Shown: piece by piece, positions 32,200 to 45,300 of the stretch
Layout of the letters: each line of letters starts with the position of its first letter
How positions within the stretch are numbered: the stretch's first letter is position 1
Source: Takakia lepidozioides
Taxonomy: Eukaryota > Streptophyta > Takakiopsida > Takakiales > Takakiaceae
Assembly: GCA_030704615.1 (NCBI GenBank)
Contig: CM060734.1
Location: 4,838,001-4,898,000, forward strand
Length of the DNA stretch: 60,000 nt
Direction of reading: 5' to 3'
Made by a program: the position numbers and the translations under genes
The notes under the pieces: generated by a model
Database searches by the model: none
The model's input: the letters and a program-made list of their open reading frames with translations, nothing else
Told to the model about the DNA's origin: nothing

Positions 32200-34870
32200 G
32201 TCCTGTTGACCTCCACCTGGTTTATTGCCTCGGTCTGGGATCCAGGTGCTGATCTTCTCTGCAAACAAAACAGACAGCTTGTAAGGAACTTTATTTGGGG
32301 AGCCCCCTCGGTGGGTCTAAATCATAGGGCCTTTGTATCCTGGGACCAGATCTGTATGAGCAAAAACCATGGTGGTCTGGGCATTCTCGATTTCAAATCA
32401 CAAGTCAATGCTCTAGTTCTTGCCAAATGGCTTCCATGTGCTCTTCTGAACCCGATTGGTTTCTCCGAGACTGCATGTCTTGTGCCTTCCTCCTCCCCTC
32501 TATGGACCCCCTCACTTCGTTGGTTGATGCAAGGTGGTAGGTCTAGTTCCAAACCTCGATGTGGCTCGCCACCTTGGGCTGCAATATGGAAAGCCTGGTA
32601 TAATATTTTCTCACTCAGACCTCTCCTTCAAACAAAGATGGTCGAGACAACCCCTCTTTGGAAACTTTAATGCTGACAGTGAGTCTTTGGTTACGTGCTC
32701 TGCCCACTAGGCACATTGGGAAAGCGCTGGGATCTCCACATTTGCTAATCCCTGGTCTCAGAATACGCATGATCTCCTCCCCATACAACACTTCACTTCG
32801 ATGGTGGGCAATAGAAGAGCTTGTTTATCTGGCCCAAGTATCCTGGCTGAGATGCCACCTGACTACTCAGCCTTGATGAGGGAGGAAGCGCTTCCTGGCA
32901 AGGATATAAGCTACCCACTATATGTCAAGTCATGTTTATTTTCTCGAAATCCCAAGGCTCTTGCAGAGGTATTGGTTTTGTCATGGTTCATGATAGACTT
33001 TTCTTTTTGCCAACCTCCCCCTCTGGCTGGATGGTGGAATTGGCTTTCTAAGGTCGACCTTCTTTGGTTCGGGGGCAAACCTTTGGCTGATCTTCCTTTT
33101 GACCCGGGTGAATGGAAATGGATCCCTAAGAAGAAAGACCCGTTCCTTGCTTACTTTGCCAAGCTCGGATACTCTCTGCTGCATCCTTCTCGGCCTTTGA
33201 CCCGTAAATGGGACAAAAAGTGGAGGGGTATCTTAGCTCCTGGCACAGATTGGTAAGCAGTCTGGAAGGATATATGGTTAAAACATCGTTCAACAAAAGC
33301 TTCAGGCTTTCTCTGGAGATTGGCCCACATGATCATTCCTTTTGGGGCATACATCTCTGACCCCCCTCTTTTCTGCAATATGTGTTCTGCTCAGGAGATT
33401 GACCCTAGAACACAACCTCTTTCACTGCTGCTTTGCTGCGACTGTTTGATCCAGAATTCGTGCCTTCTATGCTCCTTGGAAAGTTGTTCACTCCAATTTG
33501 GTTTCCATTCACTTGTTGAATTTGCAGGGAAGGAACATCTGGCACAAATGTCATGTCTGGTCCTCCATTCGTACTCTAACTCTCTAGCACATTTGAAAAT
33601 CCCGGTGTGCTAAGTGGTATGGTGGTGAATACCCATGTTTGAAAGCGGTGCTTAGGAAGATATTTTTTGATCTTTGGGTTGAGGGGAAAAAAGCTTGGGG
33701 GGGGGGGGTTGGTTGTAGCTCTTTGCAGATGAAGTTCTCAAGAGAAACTGTCCAAGTTACTTCAAGAATTTGATTCTTCGTGGGGTTGGCGAGACATCAT
33801 CTGTACCAGAAGCGGACTATCCCACCATCCCACCCATACCTTTGAAATTTTCAAAACAAAATCTTACACTTAGCTTTGTTGCAACCTTGGATTTTTAAGG
33901 AATCATTATGTAAGTACCCTTTGGTTATCTGAATCCTGCTTATGTTCTCTCTTTCTGGCTTTGTCAAGGGTAGACCTGATAATACCCTTGTTATTAATCA
34001 ATGCTGATTCTGGTTTTTTCCTTAGGGGCTGATGGATGGTGCCACTGAAAAGTGGCTGATATGTCTTTTTTCTGAGAGACCCTAGTGGTCTTGTCCTTGT
34101 CTTGACATGACACAAGTATCTTCCCTCTGTTCCATCAGAATGTGAAGAGAGAGAGAGCAGCTGCTCAGTCACCCCCCCCCCAACCTTATTTTTTATTTTT
34201 TTCCCTCATCTCTCCCTCACTCTCAATGTCCTTTGTCTCTGTAGAATCACCCTATGTTTTTTGCTATCGGAAGATTGCTACAGTGAGAGACATATGTACA
34301 GAAGGTACCCTGCTACAACACGTTGTACTTGCAAGCTTGATGTTAAGCAACAACTATCTATCATTGATGCACGTAGGAATCGCGCTTTGCATTGTAGATG
34401 CAAGAAGCCATGTATATTTCCAGCATAACCAAAGGTGGCCCCTCTAGTCCTTGGCCATCACCTCTTGACTTTGAAGGCGACACCAACTGGAAGCACAGAA
34501 AAAACAGGAACTCAAAAATTAAGGCTTACTTGAACTTTGAGGCCCTTAGATCAAATGTTAGGCTCCTGTTTTTTGCTGTTCTTCTCCTGGTTTCTAGTCT
34601 CCTCTTCCTTTGTAGCTTCGCCTTAGGCCTGAAGGCATAGATGGTGGATTTTGGTTCTTAGATTTATGCCCTAGCGGATTTTTCTGTGGTCTGGTTTTTA
34701 ACAGCTGATACTTTCAGTAAACCATGACTGGTTTTTATGCTACCCATTGTGGTGCTCTAGGAGGTTCCCTCCGATTGTATTGCCTCATCCCCCCCCCCCC
34801 CAGGTTATTTTTTCCTCGTGTCTTAATTTGATGAAAGGGCTCCGCTCCCTTTCTGTAGAAAAAAAAATAA
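32200..34870 (+). mobile_element. Decayed LINE (non-LTR retrotransposon), 3' part
   Basis: 32250-32430 encodes NFIWGAPSV, VSWDQICMSK and GGLGILDFKSQVNALVLAKW, the region after the RT domain of plant L1-type LINEs. 33290-33380 encodes SGFLWRLAHMIIPFGAYISD and CNMCSAQE, the zf-RVT zinc-binding segment that closes such proteins. Frames are interrupted (near 32660, 33255 and later). The end at 34820-34870 reads TTTGATGAAAGGGCTCCG, CTCCCTTTCTGTA and then an A-rich tail, a typical LINE 3' end. RT core and endonuclease are absent (5' truncation). Confidence 0.7.
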
Positions 34871-35639
34871 AAAATGGCGACCACTCAGGCTGCTGCAATA
34901 CTGAAGTATTTTGCTATTGTTAGAAAGGAATGGAGAGGAAGTAGGGATGCACTAAAGCCCATGTTACTGATGACTAAATGGAGGAATGCCTTCCAATGGA
35001 CAACGAACTTTGTTGCATTGCTTTAGGAATTTGGTCTTTCCTTGTGTTTTGATTGACAAATAAATGTTTCTATATTTTCATAGTTTCTCTTACCATCAGT
35101 GTTGTTTTTTGACAAGTAGCCCTACTTTTTTTTTGTGACAGGTTAATTCTTTCCAACACTCTTGGGGCAAAGGCGACTTGCTCGGAACCTACATTCCCAA
35201 CATGCATTTTACTTGGCAAAAGTCCATCCCCTCTCAATGGGAGGTCCCCTGGTGAAGGGGAGGAAGCTGAGTTCAACTGGCGCCACAAGAAAGCAAGGGA
35301 CCCGAAATTTAGAACGCAGCTAAAGTTCTGATGCCTTGGGACTCCTCTGAAGGTGGCTTCATAGATTTCTTGGCCACTCCACTTGCACATTCTAGGGACA
35401 GAGAATAGCTTTAACGATATAATCGGCTCCCCATCGCTTGAATTTCCTCCGAATCCAGCTTACGAATCTCATACTACTTTTTCCAGACCTTCTTCGCTCG
35501 GATTCATGATCTATTAAGCTAAGAATGCAGTCTCACACTAGTCTCACCATACCTCTTCTTCTTTGAAACTGATCTTACACCTCTCTCTCACCCCTTATCC
35601 TCGTCTTTCGTAGCTAGTTTGCTTAGGACTCGGGGAAGT

Positions 35640-35790
35640 TCCCCCGCAGTAGGCCTTCACGGCCCCTATAGTGGTTACTTTTTCCACTGATGTAACTCCC
35701 TTTTTATTAATTTGATTAAAAGGGCTTCCATCCCCTTTCTCTAAAAATAAAAAAAATAAAAAATAAAAACTTTTTTTGACTTTCACTGTG
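35640..35790 (+). mobile_element. Second LINE 3' end with A-rich tail
   Basis: TTTGATTAAAAGGGCTTCCA, then CCCCTTTCTCTA and an A-rich AAAATAAAAA tail, the same terminal sequence as the LINE at 34820-34870. How far it extends to the left is not clear; no coding motif was recognised between 34871 and 35640. Confidence 0.55.
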
Positions 35791-35799
35791 ACAGACAAC

Positions 35800-37114
35800 T
35801 TTGAGAAAATGCCTTTCACATGACAGGTTGACAGATTTTTGACCTTTCACACAACCATGTCATATGAAATAAAAAATAAAAAATGAAAAGAAGTGTGAAC
35901 TTCTTACAACTACAATTAGTGAAGCTCCAGTTTGTGAGTACATCTGATATTATATTCATGGGTTCCAACGTTCCAACCCAAACGTACCACTTATTCTCTA
36001 ACTATAAGACTCTAGCATTTTTAACCTCTTCATATGTAGCCCCAAGCCTATCTTCTTTGAGAAATCTTTTCTTGACTTATCAATGAGCTAGGAGATACAA
36101 TATGCTAGTTGATTGTAAGTTTGTAAGTAAAGATTTTGAGTCATGCAAGATGGCCAGGTCGAATCAGGCCTGGTAAGTTACCATGACCTGAGGATGAGGT
36201 CCTTCCTCATGATACTAACGATGCAGCCCTGCTGCATTACAATGCACTAGATCCAATAATAAAAGAGACAATACGAAAGTGGGCTGATAGTGGGTACTGA
36301 TAGTGGGTACTTGATGTACAAATTTGGGAAGCCCCATAAATCCACAACCCTAAGCAAACTACTACCCTTTATTTAGTGCTAATAAGTGATTTACGGCCCT
36401 GAACGCAATCCCAATGGGATTGTAAGTTGCCGTTGTATGGGGCCCAACAGGGTGCATGTGCTGAAAGTGCTTTGCTGCAGGGCCAGTGGACGAGGTCAGG
36501 CTCACTTTTGAATTTTGAAATTACTGCTAAACTGGTGACCATTTGCTGGCTACTCATGCAAGAGCGCCCAGGTACTACAGTATCACTGGCTAAATCTTTG
36601 GTAAACTGCCTGCTAATTACTAGTTTGAACAGGAATCATAAGAAACCCACCTGGCACCCCAAAGATGCTCTGGCTTAGAGGGACTGCCGATAGTGTGAAT
36701 AATAAGGCACTATATTACATAAACGAATGACTCCGCATTGCACTATCATACATCAGTTGGTAGAAGTGCCCACCTGAGTCATAGGAAGGAGCAGCCCACC
36801 CATCCCCAAAAAAGGAGTGTGGGAACTCATGTCCAAAATTGAATACTCTAGAGCCGAGAAATGTAAAAACTAAAAACCTGTCCATGAGCTCATAACAGAC
36901 TCTGAACTCTCCCCAGTCACTGCATTGCACCTGGAAAATGTAAAATGGCAAGCACGAGGGTCCTTTCTTGCCTTCCCATCAATGCGTCTGGAACTAATGT
37001 CCAGTGCGGCGTGCGGATAAGGAACTTCTGGATGTTCGAGCATTGATTTGTAAGTTGTCGCCTCCAAAACCGAAGAAAACTGGTGCGTCCTACCAATAAC
37101 ATGGGATGGAACTA
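35800..37114. other. No gene recognised
   Basis: Intergenic DNA without convincing coding frames, RNA genes or element ends on either strand. Confidence 0.5.
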
Positions 37115-37737
37115 CCGTCCCTTATCAACTGTTTAGGCCATAATTAATTGAAATTGAAAGTGCCTAACCCGTTTTGGGAATTTTTCAAATTTTGGCCTAA
37201 TTGCACGGAAATTGTGGGACCAAAGTGCCTAATGCCTAAAAATTCCAGCAAAAAACTTTCAGGCCTCTTCTCATGTTGTTTGTAACAAGATGAAAATTTC
37301 ATTGAACACAAAAATCAATACAAATATATGTGTACGGAAATAACTTCCTACAAATCCCAATCTATTTGCGAGAGCTCCATGTAACTTCGAAAGGCTCATG
37401 CATGGACTCCACAATGTCATCATATTCATCCTCCTCCCTAATCATCATTAGGGTGCACTTTTAGGGTTTGCACGGAAATGCTGGAGCCTGTAAGCTTGGA
37501 GGAGATTTGAGCTGGGCCTGTTGGCATGGGACAAGGGGCCCATGGGCATTGGGTTTCTATTTTGTATTTTAATTCCTAAGAAAATAGATGTTTTCTCTTC
37601 TCATGTGCCTAATTCTAAAAACTTATAGCATGAAGATGCCTAATGTGAGAAATGGTTTGAGAAACGTGCCTAAGGAGTCTGTCTGGTTTTTAATAATTAT
37701 TAGGCACAAAAATGCCTAATCGGTTGATAAGGGACGG
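37115..37737. mobile_element. Mariner-like MITE
   Basis: Terminal inverted repeats CCGTCCCTTATCAAC (37115-37129 and complement at 37723-37737), flanked on both sides by TA (37113-37114 and 37738-37739), the target duplication of Tc1/mariner elements. 623 bp, no transposase frame, several internal copies of TTAGGC or its complement GCCTAA near both ends. Non-autonomous. Confidence 0.7.
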
Positions 37738-37739
37738 TA

Positions 37740-38772
37740 GTCCTGGGATGCCAGTCTGCGTGTAAGTAGCTGTTCGAATATGTCCACCTCATAACATACG
37801 ACAGTGTCCTTCGCAGACCAACTTCCCACTTTCTTTTTTAGAGGGATACCCATAGAAAACTAGGAAAAGCAAAGCGTGGTTCCCTCAAGGAACGAACTGA
37901 AGCAAGGAGTGATGATTTATTGTACATAGCTTGGCCTGAGAAATCGGCGCAGCCCATACTGCAACAACAACAATATTCTTCTCTTCTTCTGCTGCAGCTG
38001 CAGACTGCTAAGAAAGTTGAGGATAACGGAGTCCGTTGGGGTCGCGAGGCCCGAGGAGGACTGCCGGAACGCCGTAAGCCTGCCAGGCCACGCCTGCTGT
38101 CAGCTTCTTGATACTCCACACTTGCACCATTGAAAGAATGACAGGGAGGCAAGTGTCCAGTGTGATCTAGAGCCCTTGCCATACTTCCATGTATTGTAGG
38201 TTTAGCAGGATGCAATGCTTCTTCATGATGCTTGCTATTTTAGTGGCGACTGTAGCTAAATTGGTTGGCGGCTCGGTCTAGTGTTTGCCCTCCTGGGTGC
38301 TTTGAGTGGGTCCAGTTCTGCCAAAAGAGCTCTCCTGGAGAAATACAGAGGGATACACTGGCTGCCACTCTGACACAGATCTAGCGACCGATGGCCATGA
38401 CTCAACGGTCCCTATGCCGGACATGGCCTCTTCCCTGCGGCTACATCTTCCTGCCCACCTGCTCTTTCTCCCTCGACTGGCTTTCCACGTTTGGGTGCTA
38501 GCAAGCTGGGTGGGAATCTCGACTATCTCTTCCCACTTGTTGGCACTTGCATTCCCATCTACACACACGAGCGATTCCACAGTACATCGGTAGGTTGTGG
38601 ACTGTTGACGTCTTCCGTTTGTAGCCAGCTGGTCCTTCAGCTCGCTAGCCAATGGATTGCGAGCTCAATCTTGCCACGGACTAGTGTTAGGGAGCTCGTC
38701 AGGTTTTTGGAGCGCTTGCTCAGCGTGGGATAGCGGAAAGGAGAGTTCGAAGAAGCTAGGTCGCGACTATCC
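37740..38772. other. Upstream region of the beta-glucanase gene, no other gene seen
   Basis: Frames here on both strands are short and match no family I know. It presumably holds the promoter and 5' leader of the gene at 38773, but no clear TATA box or element could be fixed. Confidence 0.45.
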
Positions 38773-41308
38773 ATGGTGGTGCCACATAGACTAGCGCAGG
38801 GCCGTGTCCTGTGGCGTGCTCTGTCCTTGTTCTTCCTCTTCTCCACTGCAGGTAATGTCGTCTCAACGGATTTGTTCCATCCCCATTTCTTCTCAATAAA
38901 TCGACCGTCATGAAGGCAGCTGGGCTCAAGCATAGCGTTAAACGTCATTGGATCACGAACATTAGTAGTGCTACTGCTGTGGAGGTTGATGTAGCATGTA
39001 GTAATGATCTCACAGTTCTGAGTGTGGAATCAGACTCCTAGCGGGGCCTGCAGAGAGCTATAGACTTCACATAATCTTCTCTTGACAGCTGACTCCCATC
39101 CCAGAATCGTGTTCTGACAAAAGCCACCGAGGTATTGACTAGCAAAAAATTCAAACTTTAAACCCAATTCTGGGTCTCTCGCGTTGATCAGAAGTCTTCG
39201 ATTGCCCTTGATGAGTGGTCGGATAGAACAGGCATTCCGTTTCCCATAACGCCAGTCAGAGAAAGATTTATCGTTAAGGCTGCAAGCATTTGTGGTCAGC
39301 TCGGCATCTGCAGCTTCATTCAGATCTCAGAGAACTCCTTGGTTTCCAAGTTTGCCACCACAGATTCTGTAGCATTTGACTGACTGCAAGGTGCTGGCAC
39401 GCAGGAGCCTTCGTCGGACTAAACTATGGAACCAACGGCGATAATCTGCCAACACCGCAGCAGGCGGTTCAGCTGCTGAAGAAACAGAGTATATCGTATG
39501 TGCGCATCTACGACACAAATGCCACAGTGCTACAGGCCTTTCAAGGTTCAAACATCCAGCTCGTAGTGGGGGTGCTCAACGACGAGGTGTTGAGCCTGGG
39601 AGAGAGCAATGCATCCGCCTCAACATGGGTAAAGAACAACATTGTGCCCTTTGCATCGACTTGCAACATCACCGCCATTGCCGTTGGCAATGAGGTCCTC
39701 ACTGGTGACTCATCGCTTGCACTGCTGCTACTCCCTGCCATGAACTTCATTCACTCAGGGCTGGTGGCCAATGGCTTGGATGGGCAGATCAAAGTGTCCA
39801 CCCCCTGCGCAGTGGAGCTTCTCAGCAACACCTACCCTCCCTCCAGTGGAGCCTTCAACAGCACATATGCTATGACTGTAATTCGACCAATGCTGGACTT
39901 CTTGTCAGAAACAGGGTCTTTCTTCATGCTCAATTCATACCCCTTCAAAGCCTATGAGCAGAACTCACAGGTCATATCCCTTCAGTATGCACTATTCGAG
40001 CCCAATGCAGGTGTTGTGGATTCAGCCACTGGGTTCCTCTACACCAACGTGTTTGATGCTATTTTGGATGCTGTCTACACTGCCATTGCTGCACTCAATC
40101 ACTCAGATGTCACAGTTGTTGTCAGTGAGACTGGGTGGCCGACACAGGGGGATACTAATGAGGTTGGAGTGTCAGCTTCAAATGCCCAAACCTACAATTC
40201 CAATCTCATCAAGCATGTGCTTAACAAGACTGGGACTCCTGCCAGACCTGGCATTGTGATTGACACATTTCTTTATGAACTTTTCAATGAGGATAAGGAC
40301 GTAGGCCCCACCTCGCAGCGGAACTATGGTGTCTTCAATGCCGATCTGTCTGCAGTTTATGCACTTGACCTAACTGGAACTGGCATTTCAGATGTAGGCA
40401 TCAATTCAACAACCAGCAGAACTTGGTGTGTTGCAATACAGGTCAGCTTTTCACTTTCTGGGAGAATTTAAGAAATCTGCAAAAACACATGTTGAGTCGC
40501 TGCTCAAGCAATTTTGATGAGCAGTTTGTGAACAAAATTGTATTCAAGCAGGAATGTGACGTAAATATTAGTCTTCCCTCACGAGCTATGTGTTTCAATA
40601 TTGATACTCACATGGTGCGTTTGCTTGATAAGAGTTGGAACAGGGGGCCAGTGATAGTATGTTGCAAGCTGCTTTGGATTATGCCTGTGGTCGGGCCAAC
40701 TGTTCAGCCATACAATCAAATGGAACATGTTACTTACCCAACACGAGGACTTCCCATGCATCATATGCAATGAACAGCTATTACCAAAGTAACGGTGCTG
40801 CCCAGGGGACCTGTGATTTCCAAAACACCGCCACACTTGCAACAACTGATCCAAGTAAGTACTCCTACCCTATGAAGCTGGTAGTCCACATGAATCCCAG
40901 GAGAGCCCCAACATAAGAAAATAGCTCAGCCCACATTTTGATGAAACCAGAAGCACTTGGGGGTGCAAAGAATTATCCTCAGTGGCGAATTGGTCTGTGT
41001 GACAGAATCCTAGAGGTGCATTGGAAGTAGGGAAGATGAAATTCTGCTACTGTGCAACTCTGGAAGCTTCTTTGGGAAAAGTTTTCTGGATCTTTGGTCC
41101 TAAAGGCAAAAAGAAGGTCGCATTTTTTTCTAACCAAATATGTTGTGCACGATGAATGGCATGTGCAGGCTATGGGACGTGTATTTATCCAGGGAGGTAC
41201 AGATCCTTCCCTCACTTGGAGCTATGTTTGCATTTCTTCTTGCCACTTCCATGCTTGGGACTGTACATTGAAAACTTGCATCAGTTGCATCTGCACCATC
41301 ATCAATAG
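38773..41308 (+). CDS. Glucan endo-1,3-beta-glucosidase (GH17) with X8/CBM43 domain
   Basis: Secreted enzyme that cleaves 1,3-beta-glucans such as callose in the cell wall. Proposed exons: 38773-38851, 39405-40441, 40644-40854, 41169-41308; all phases join (1, 0, 1) with GT-AG borders, giving about 488 residues. Residues 1-26 are a signal peptide (WRALSLFFLFSTA). The GH17 barrel (27-355) starts AFVGLNYGTNGDNLP; the acid/base Glu is in AVGNEVL (about 123) and the nucleophile in VSETGWP (about 268). NEDKDVGPTSQRNYGVF closes it. The X8 domain runs from WCVAIQ through DYACGRANCSAI, GTCYLPN and GTCDF to YGTCIYPG, with all six Cys. The last exon lacks a typical GPI-anchor signal; a further intron at 41195 (AG/GTACAG) is possible, so the end is uncertain. 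The gene converges with the ARID-HMG gene. Confidence 0.88.
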
Positions 41309-42374
41309 GATTTGGTTCTGTTCAGGAGCACACCTGACAAGTCTGCAATTTCTCTTGACAGTTTTGTGGTGGTGTTGGATGTGCAGCACACCCCTAGCAA
41401 CTCAATATAGTTTTGGAGAAATGTTGATTCCTCTTCATCCTCTGACAAATCTTGCCTTCTCAGCACTGGGGACACTGCTTGTGCTGAACCTGCGGCACTA
41501 GGCCAAGGCTTCTGTGTATAGAACATTATCGGCCTTTCAACTCATCAACGGCTCCACAGAGGCAATAGCGCTTGACCATCCAGCTGCTGAATTATTCCAC
41601 ATCCAACAGTCTAATTAAAATACAAAAACCAATTTTGTAATCAATGTTCACCATCCTTCCCCCCCTCCTACCCCCCCTCCTACCCTAGGATTTGTGTCTG
41701 TTGCATGTGGCAGATACAGATATTCATGGAGATTGGAATTTTGTTAGCTTGAACATTGTGTGACAATCAAGGTGCCCAAGCCACTCTTACAGAAAAATCT
41801 TAGATTTGTATAACAACTGTTGATGTCCATGTCTTCAGAACTTCAATGGTTTTGTGCAGAGCATCCATATTATCAGCAACATAATAGTACTCATAATGAC
41901 CTTTTATGCTACATGTTGATGGTATTGCAAGTGTTCAAGTGCAACATAGTGTGAGTAAGTTGCTTTTGTCAACGAATAGTCACAAGTTCACAGAAGTCAC
42001 AAAGCAAAATTCATAGCTGATGACAAGCAAGCTGCCAATCTGAGCTACTCTGTGCATGGAGCTTACCATGCAACCTTTCCAAATCCACGAACCAAACATC
42101 TGATCCAATCTATGTGGTCTTGAGATCTTCAATCTTCAGGGGATCGCTTCCCCAAAGAAAGCTCCTCAATCTCCAAGGAAACCTGTCACCCCCTCTCACC
42201 CCATTTAGATAATGTGACTATTGTCCTTCTCTCAAAGATGCCTGCAATTGGAACTCGAATAGCGAGACACCTACAGATTTCAAAAAACGAAGAATCATCA
42301 CTCATCAGAGGTTCCTCTGCACTAGTCCTGGTCGCCTTCACCCTCTGACTCTGCATTCTCCTGGCCCTGAAATA
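41309..42374. other. Convergent intergenic region, no gene seen
   Basis: Contains the 3' untranslated regions of the two convergent host genes. C-rich run near 41660-41690. No RNA gene or element end seen. Confidence 0.5.
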
Positions 42375-45300
42375 CTACCGGTTCGTGGGAACATATGGGG
42401 AGCCTGGCACGTCAGGTAAAGGACAGCCATCATTCTCCTGTTCAGGGACAGTAACAGGTTTGAAGATGGACTGCTGAGGTGTCATTCCAGAGCTGGGCTC
42501 TAGATCAGCATCCATGGCTGTCACATGGTAGTCATGACTGCCATCATTAGCATGCTCTGTCTCCAGTGCTGCCTCTCCCTTGTCCTCCAGCAGGACACCA
42601 TCATCCCCCTTCGGGCTTATCAACCTCTCCCGGTAGTCACGCATCTCTATCTTGTACCTCTCCTTGTCTTTCACGCCTCGATCTTGATAAGGCTGCATAA
42701 ACCCCATTACTTTCTCATAACACATACTGAAAAAGACCAGAGTATTCCTTCCTCATACCACTACGTGGGTGGCAGGAGAGATTTTCAGGCAAGCTGAAAA
42801 ATCAAGATCAGTACCAAACTGGGCTGACAACTCACTAAGACCAAAGGCAGATCTTGGAAAAACTGAAGGCACATGGTACTCACAGATTTCTCTTCCTCAG
42901 AAAGACCGTTCCAGGCATTGCCTATCATACGACTTAGCTCTTTGTCTTTCTCAGGGTGCAGTGCTTTCAGCTTGGTGCGTTGCTCAGCGAAGAAGAAGTT
43001 GTAGCCTGTTCGGTTAGGCCGTGGTGCGTTGGGGTCCTTCTTTGGCATGTCTTCTTTTCGTCGTCGCTTCCGTCGAGCCCGTGCCTCTATTCCCGGGAGT
43101 TGCAGCTCTGCACCAATAGTTCCTGCATAATTTGGCACACTGGCGTGCTGCAAAGCTCGTTGACCTGGTGGAACATGATATAACACCCCCCTCAACTTCT
43201 CGGTGCCCACCATGACCGCAACAAGGTAGCCATGCTCAAACTTGCCTTCAATTGCGCCCGTTACCACATGCCCAATTGATGCAGCTGGATCTACTGCACA
43301 TACCGTCGACAGTATGCACCAATGAATCTACTGAAAGATTGAACAATATCATGACTAGGGCCAAGATGTGACACCTCCTTCATTTCATTGCCCTAGGAAA
43401 AATGCAATGTTGGTAGCTAAACCTCTGAACATAAGAAAGCCTGCATCATTGCATCCTCTACAGGCTCATTTACTGTGGAAGGAGAGAAACCAAAACATCA
43501 AAGTGGAAAGGCCTTTAAAAACCTGGCAGTATTTGAATCGGGGTATTCTTCCTCTTCCTTGTCTTGTCACCAGAGACTGCTTCCAAGATTGGGTATGGTG
43601 GAAGTGCCTGATCACTTGTCTTGATAATGACAGGACTTGGTGCAGGCAATGGAACTGCCAACCAAAAAAAAATGTGAGGGTTCTTTTGGAGACCCTGCTT
43701 AAGAGAACTTTTGAAGTGCCCACCCATCATTTAGGCAATGGGGGTTCCAGGATCCTTGAAAAACTTTAGATTGCATGCTGAAAGAACCTATAAGCAGACA
43801 GAGTCTGATACTTCTCGATACATGCTGCACTTGAGATCTGACATTCCCACCATTTGGTACAGGCTTAAGGACACCTACCAGTGCGATTCTTGGCAAGTGT
43901 AAAATACAATGAAGAGTGTGTCCATTGTAAAAGGAGTGGAACAGCCAGAGTTTGTCAAGCACAGCCACATACTTGGAGGTGGTATCAGAGTGCCTGTTGC
44001 TCCAAAGAAGTAGGCTTGCTCGTAGTGATGGAGAAGGGCAATGTAGTATTTGCGCAATACATACGAGGCACTGGTTGTAGTACGTGGGAAGTTGAACACC
44101 CCCGTGATCTCCTTCCATTTTCTGTCCTTTATAACCTGCTTTCCCTTGCACTCGGAGATTGTGTTAGAATGACACTATTGGTTGACAAGTCAATGTACTC
44201 ATCCAACCCATCTGTAATGTTCTTCTGACTCTCAGCTCAGACCCCAAAGATGTAAGAAAAGTAAAAACTTCGACAGGTTCATGCAAAGACATTGATCAGA
44301 ATATGCAGGGCCTCCATAGACAACCTTCACAGATGAGCCAAGTAGGAGTTCAGAGCCAAAACAGAAGATTGAGAACCAGAGCCTCTGCCACTCCACTGCT
44401 TGAGGGAACATGTCAAAGATAATAACACAAATGAGAACAACCGATGAAGAAGCAGATTTGCATTGTACACCCTTTTTGAGATCTTTTAGCAGTTCGTCTA
44501 CCTTTCGAAAACCACGCAATTCCCCAAGTAGCAATAGCATGCAGCATCGAGTGAGCTAGTTATGCCAGATAATTAAATTCGTGGCTTTTTTAAACATTCG
44601 AGCACGAGTCATGCAGTAGCCTTCTGAAGGAGAGGAGAAAAAGAGAGAACACCTGCTGAAGACCACCACGTGCAGTGACTTCAACATAGAGCACATGTAA
44701 GTCAAGGTCTTTGCCCCCCATCTTTGGAATTCTGCACACCATGCAACCCATTAAAACAGGTGAGGGAAATTGTCACAGCCTGCTGCACATGACAGCCAGA
44801 AAAAATAGTCAGATAAGTTGACGAGATGCCCAAGTGGGGCAGCTGGCTTGCACGGTTCACTCTGTGAAAACGCTTCGTGGCTGATCTAGCAAAAATCTTA
44901 CATGAATCCGAAATAAGTTGCAAGATTGTCAACAATAACTTCAATATCTTCACATCATTCAACATGAAAGTTTTGTGAACTGGATGTTACCTCAAAGATG
45001 GCCAGATTAACTAAAGACAAGAATTTCCTGGATTATCATGAAGATTACCAAGATAAATGCAACCAAGCTACTTGTGATATCTGCCTTTCACACCACAAGT
45101 GTAACAACAGATTGCTAAGATTGTTGTGATGAAACATCACCTTTGTTCAGATTTACAAGTTGTAGTTGAAATGTAGTTTTCATGAAGAATCTACTTCATT
45201 ATCTTTTCTTCTATTAGAAACAGCACCCACTGGATACTGAAGGGGATTTACATTGAAGAATGATGATCAGTTACTGTTGGCTGAATAACTGTAAGAAAGG

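Noticed and set aside
35070-35390. Coding frame between the two LINE tails
   Set aside because: No recognisable domain; probably untranslated LINE sequence or chance.
42375-42797. A separate gene in the plus-strand frames opposite the HMG box
   Set aside because: They are shadows of the last exon of the ARID-HMG gene, whose splice phases all agree.
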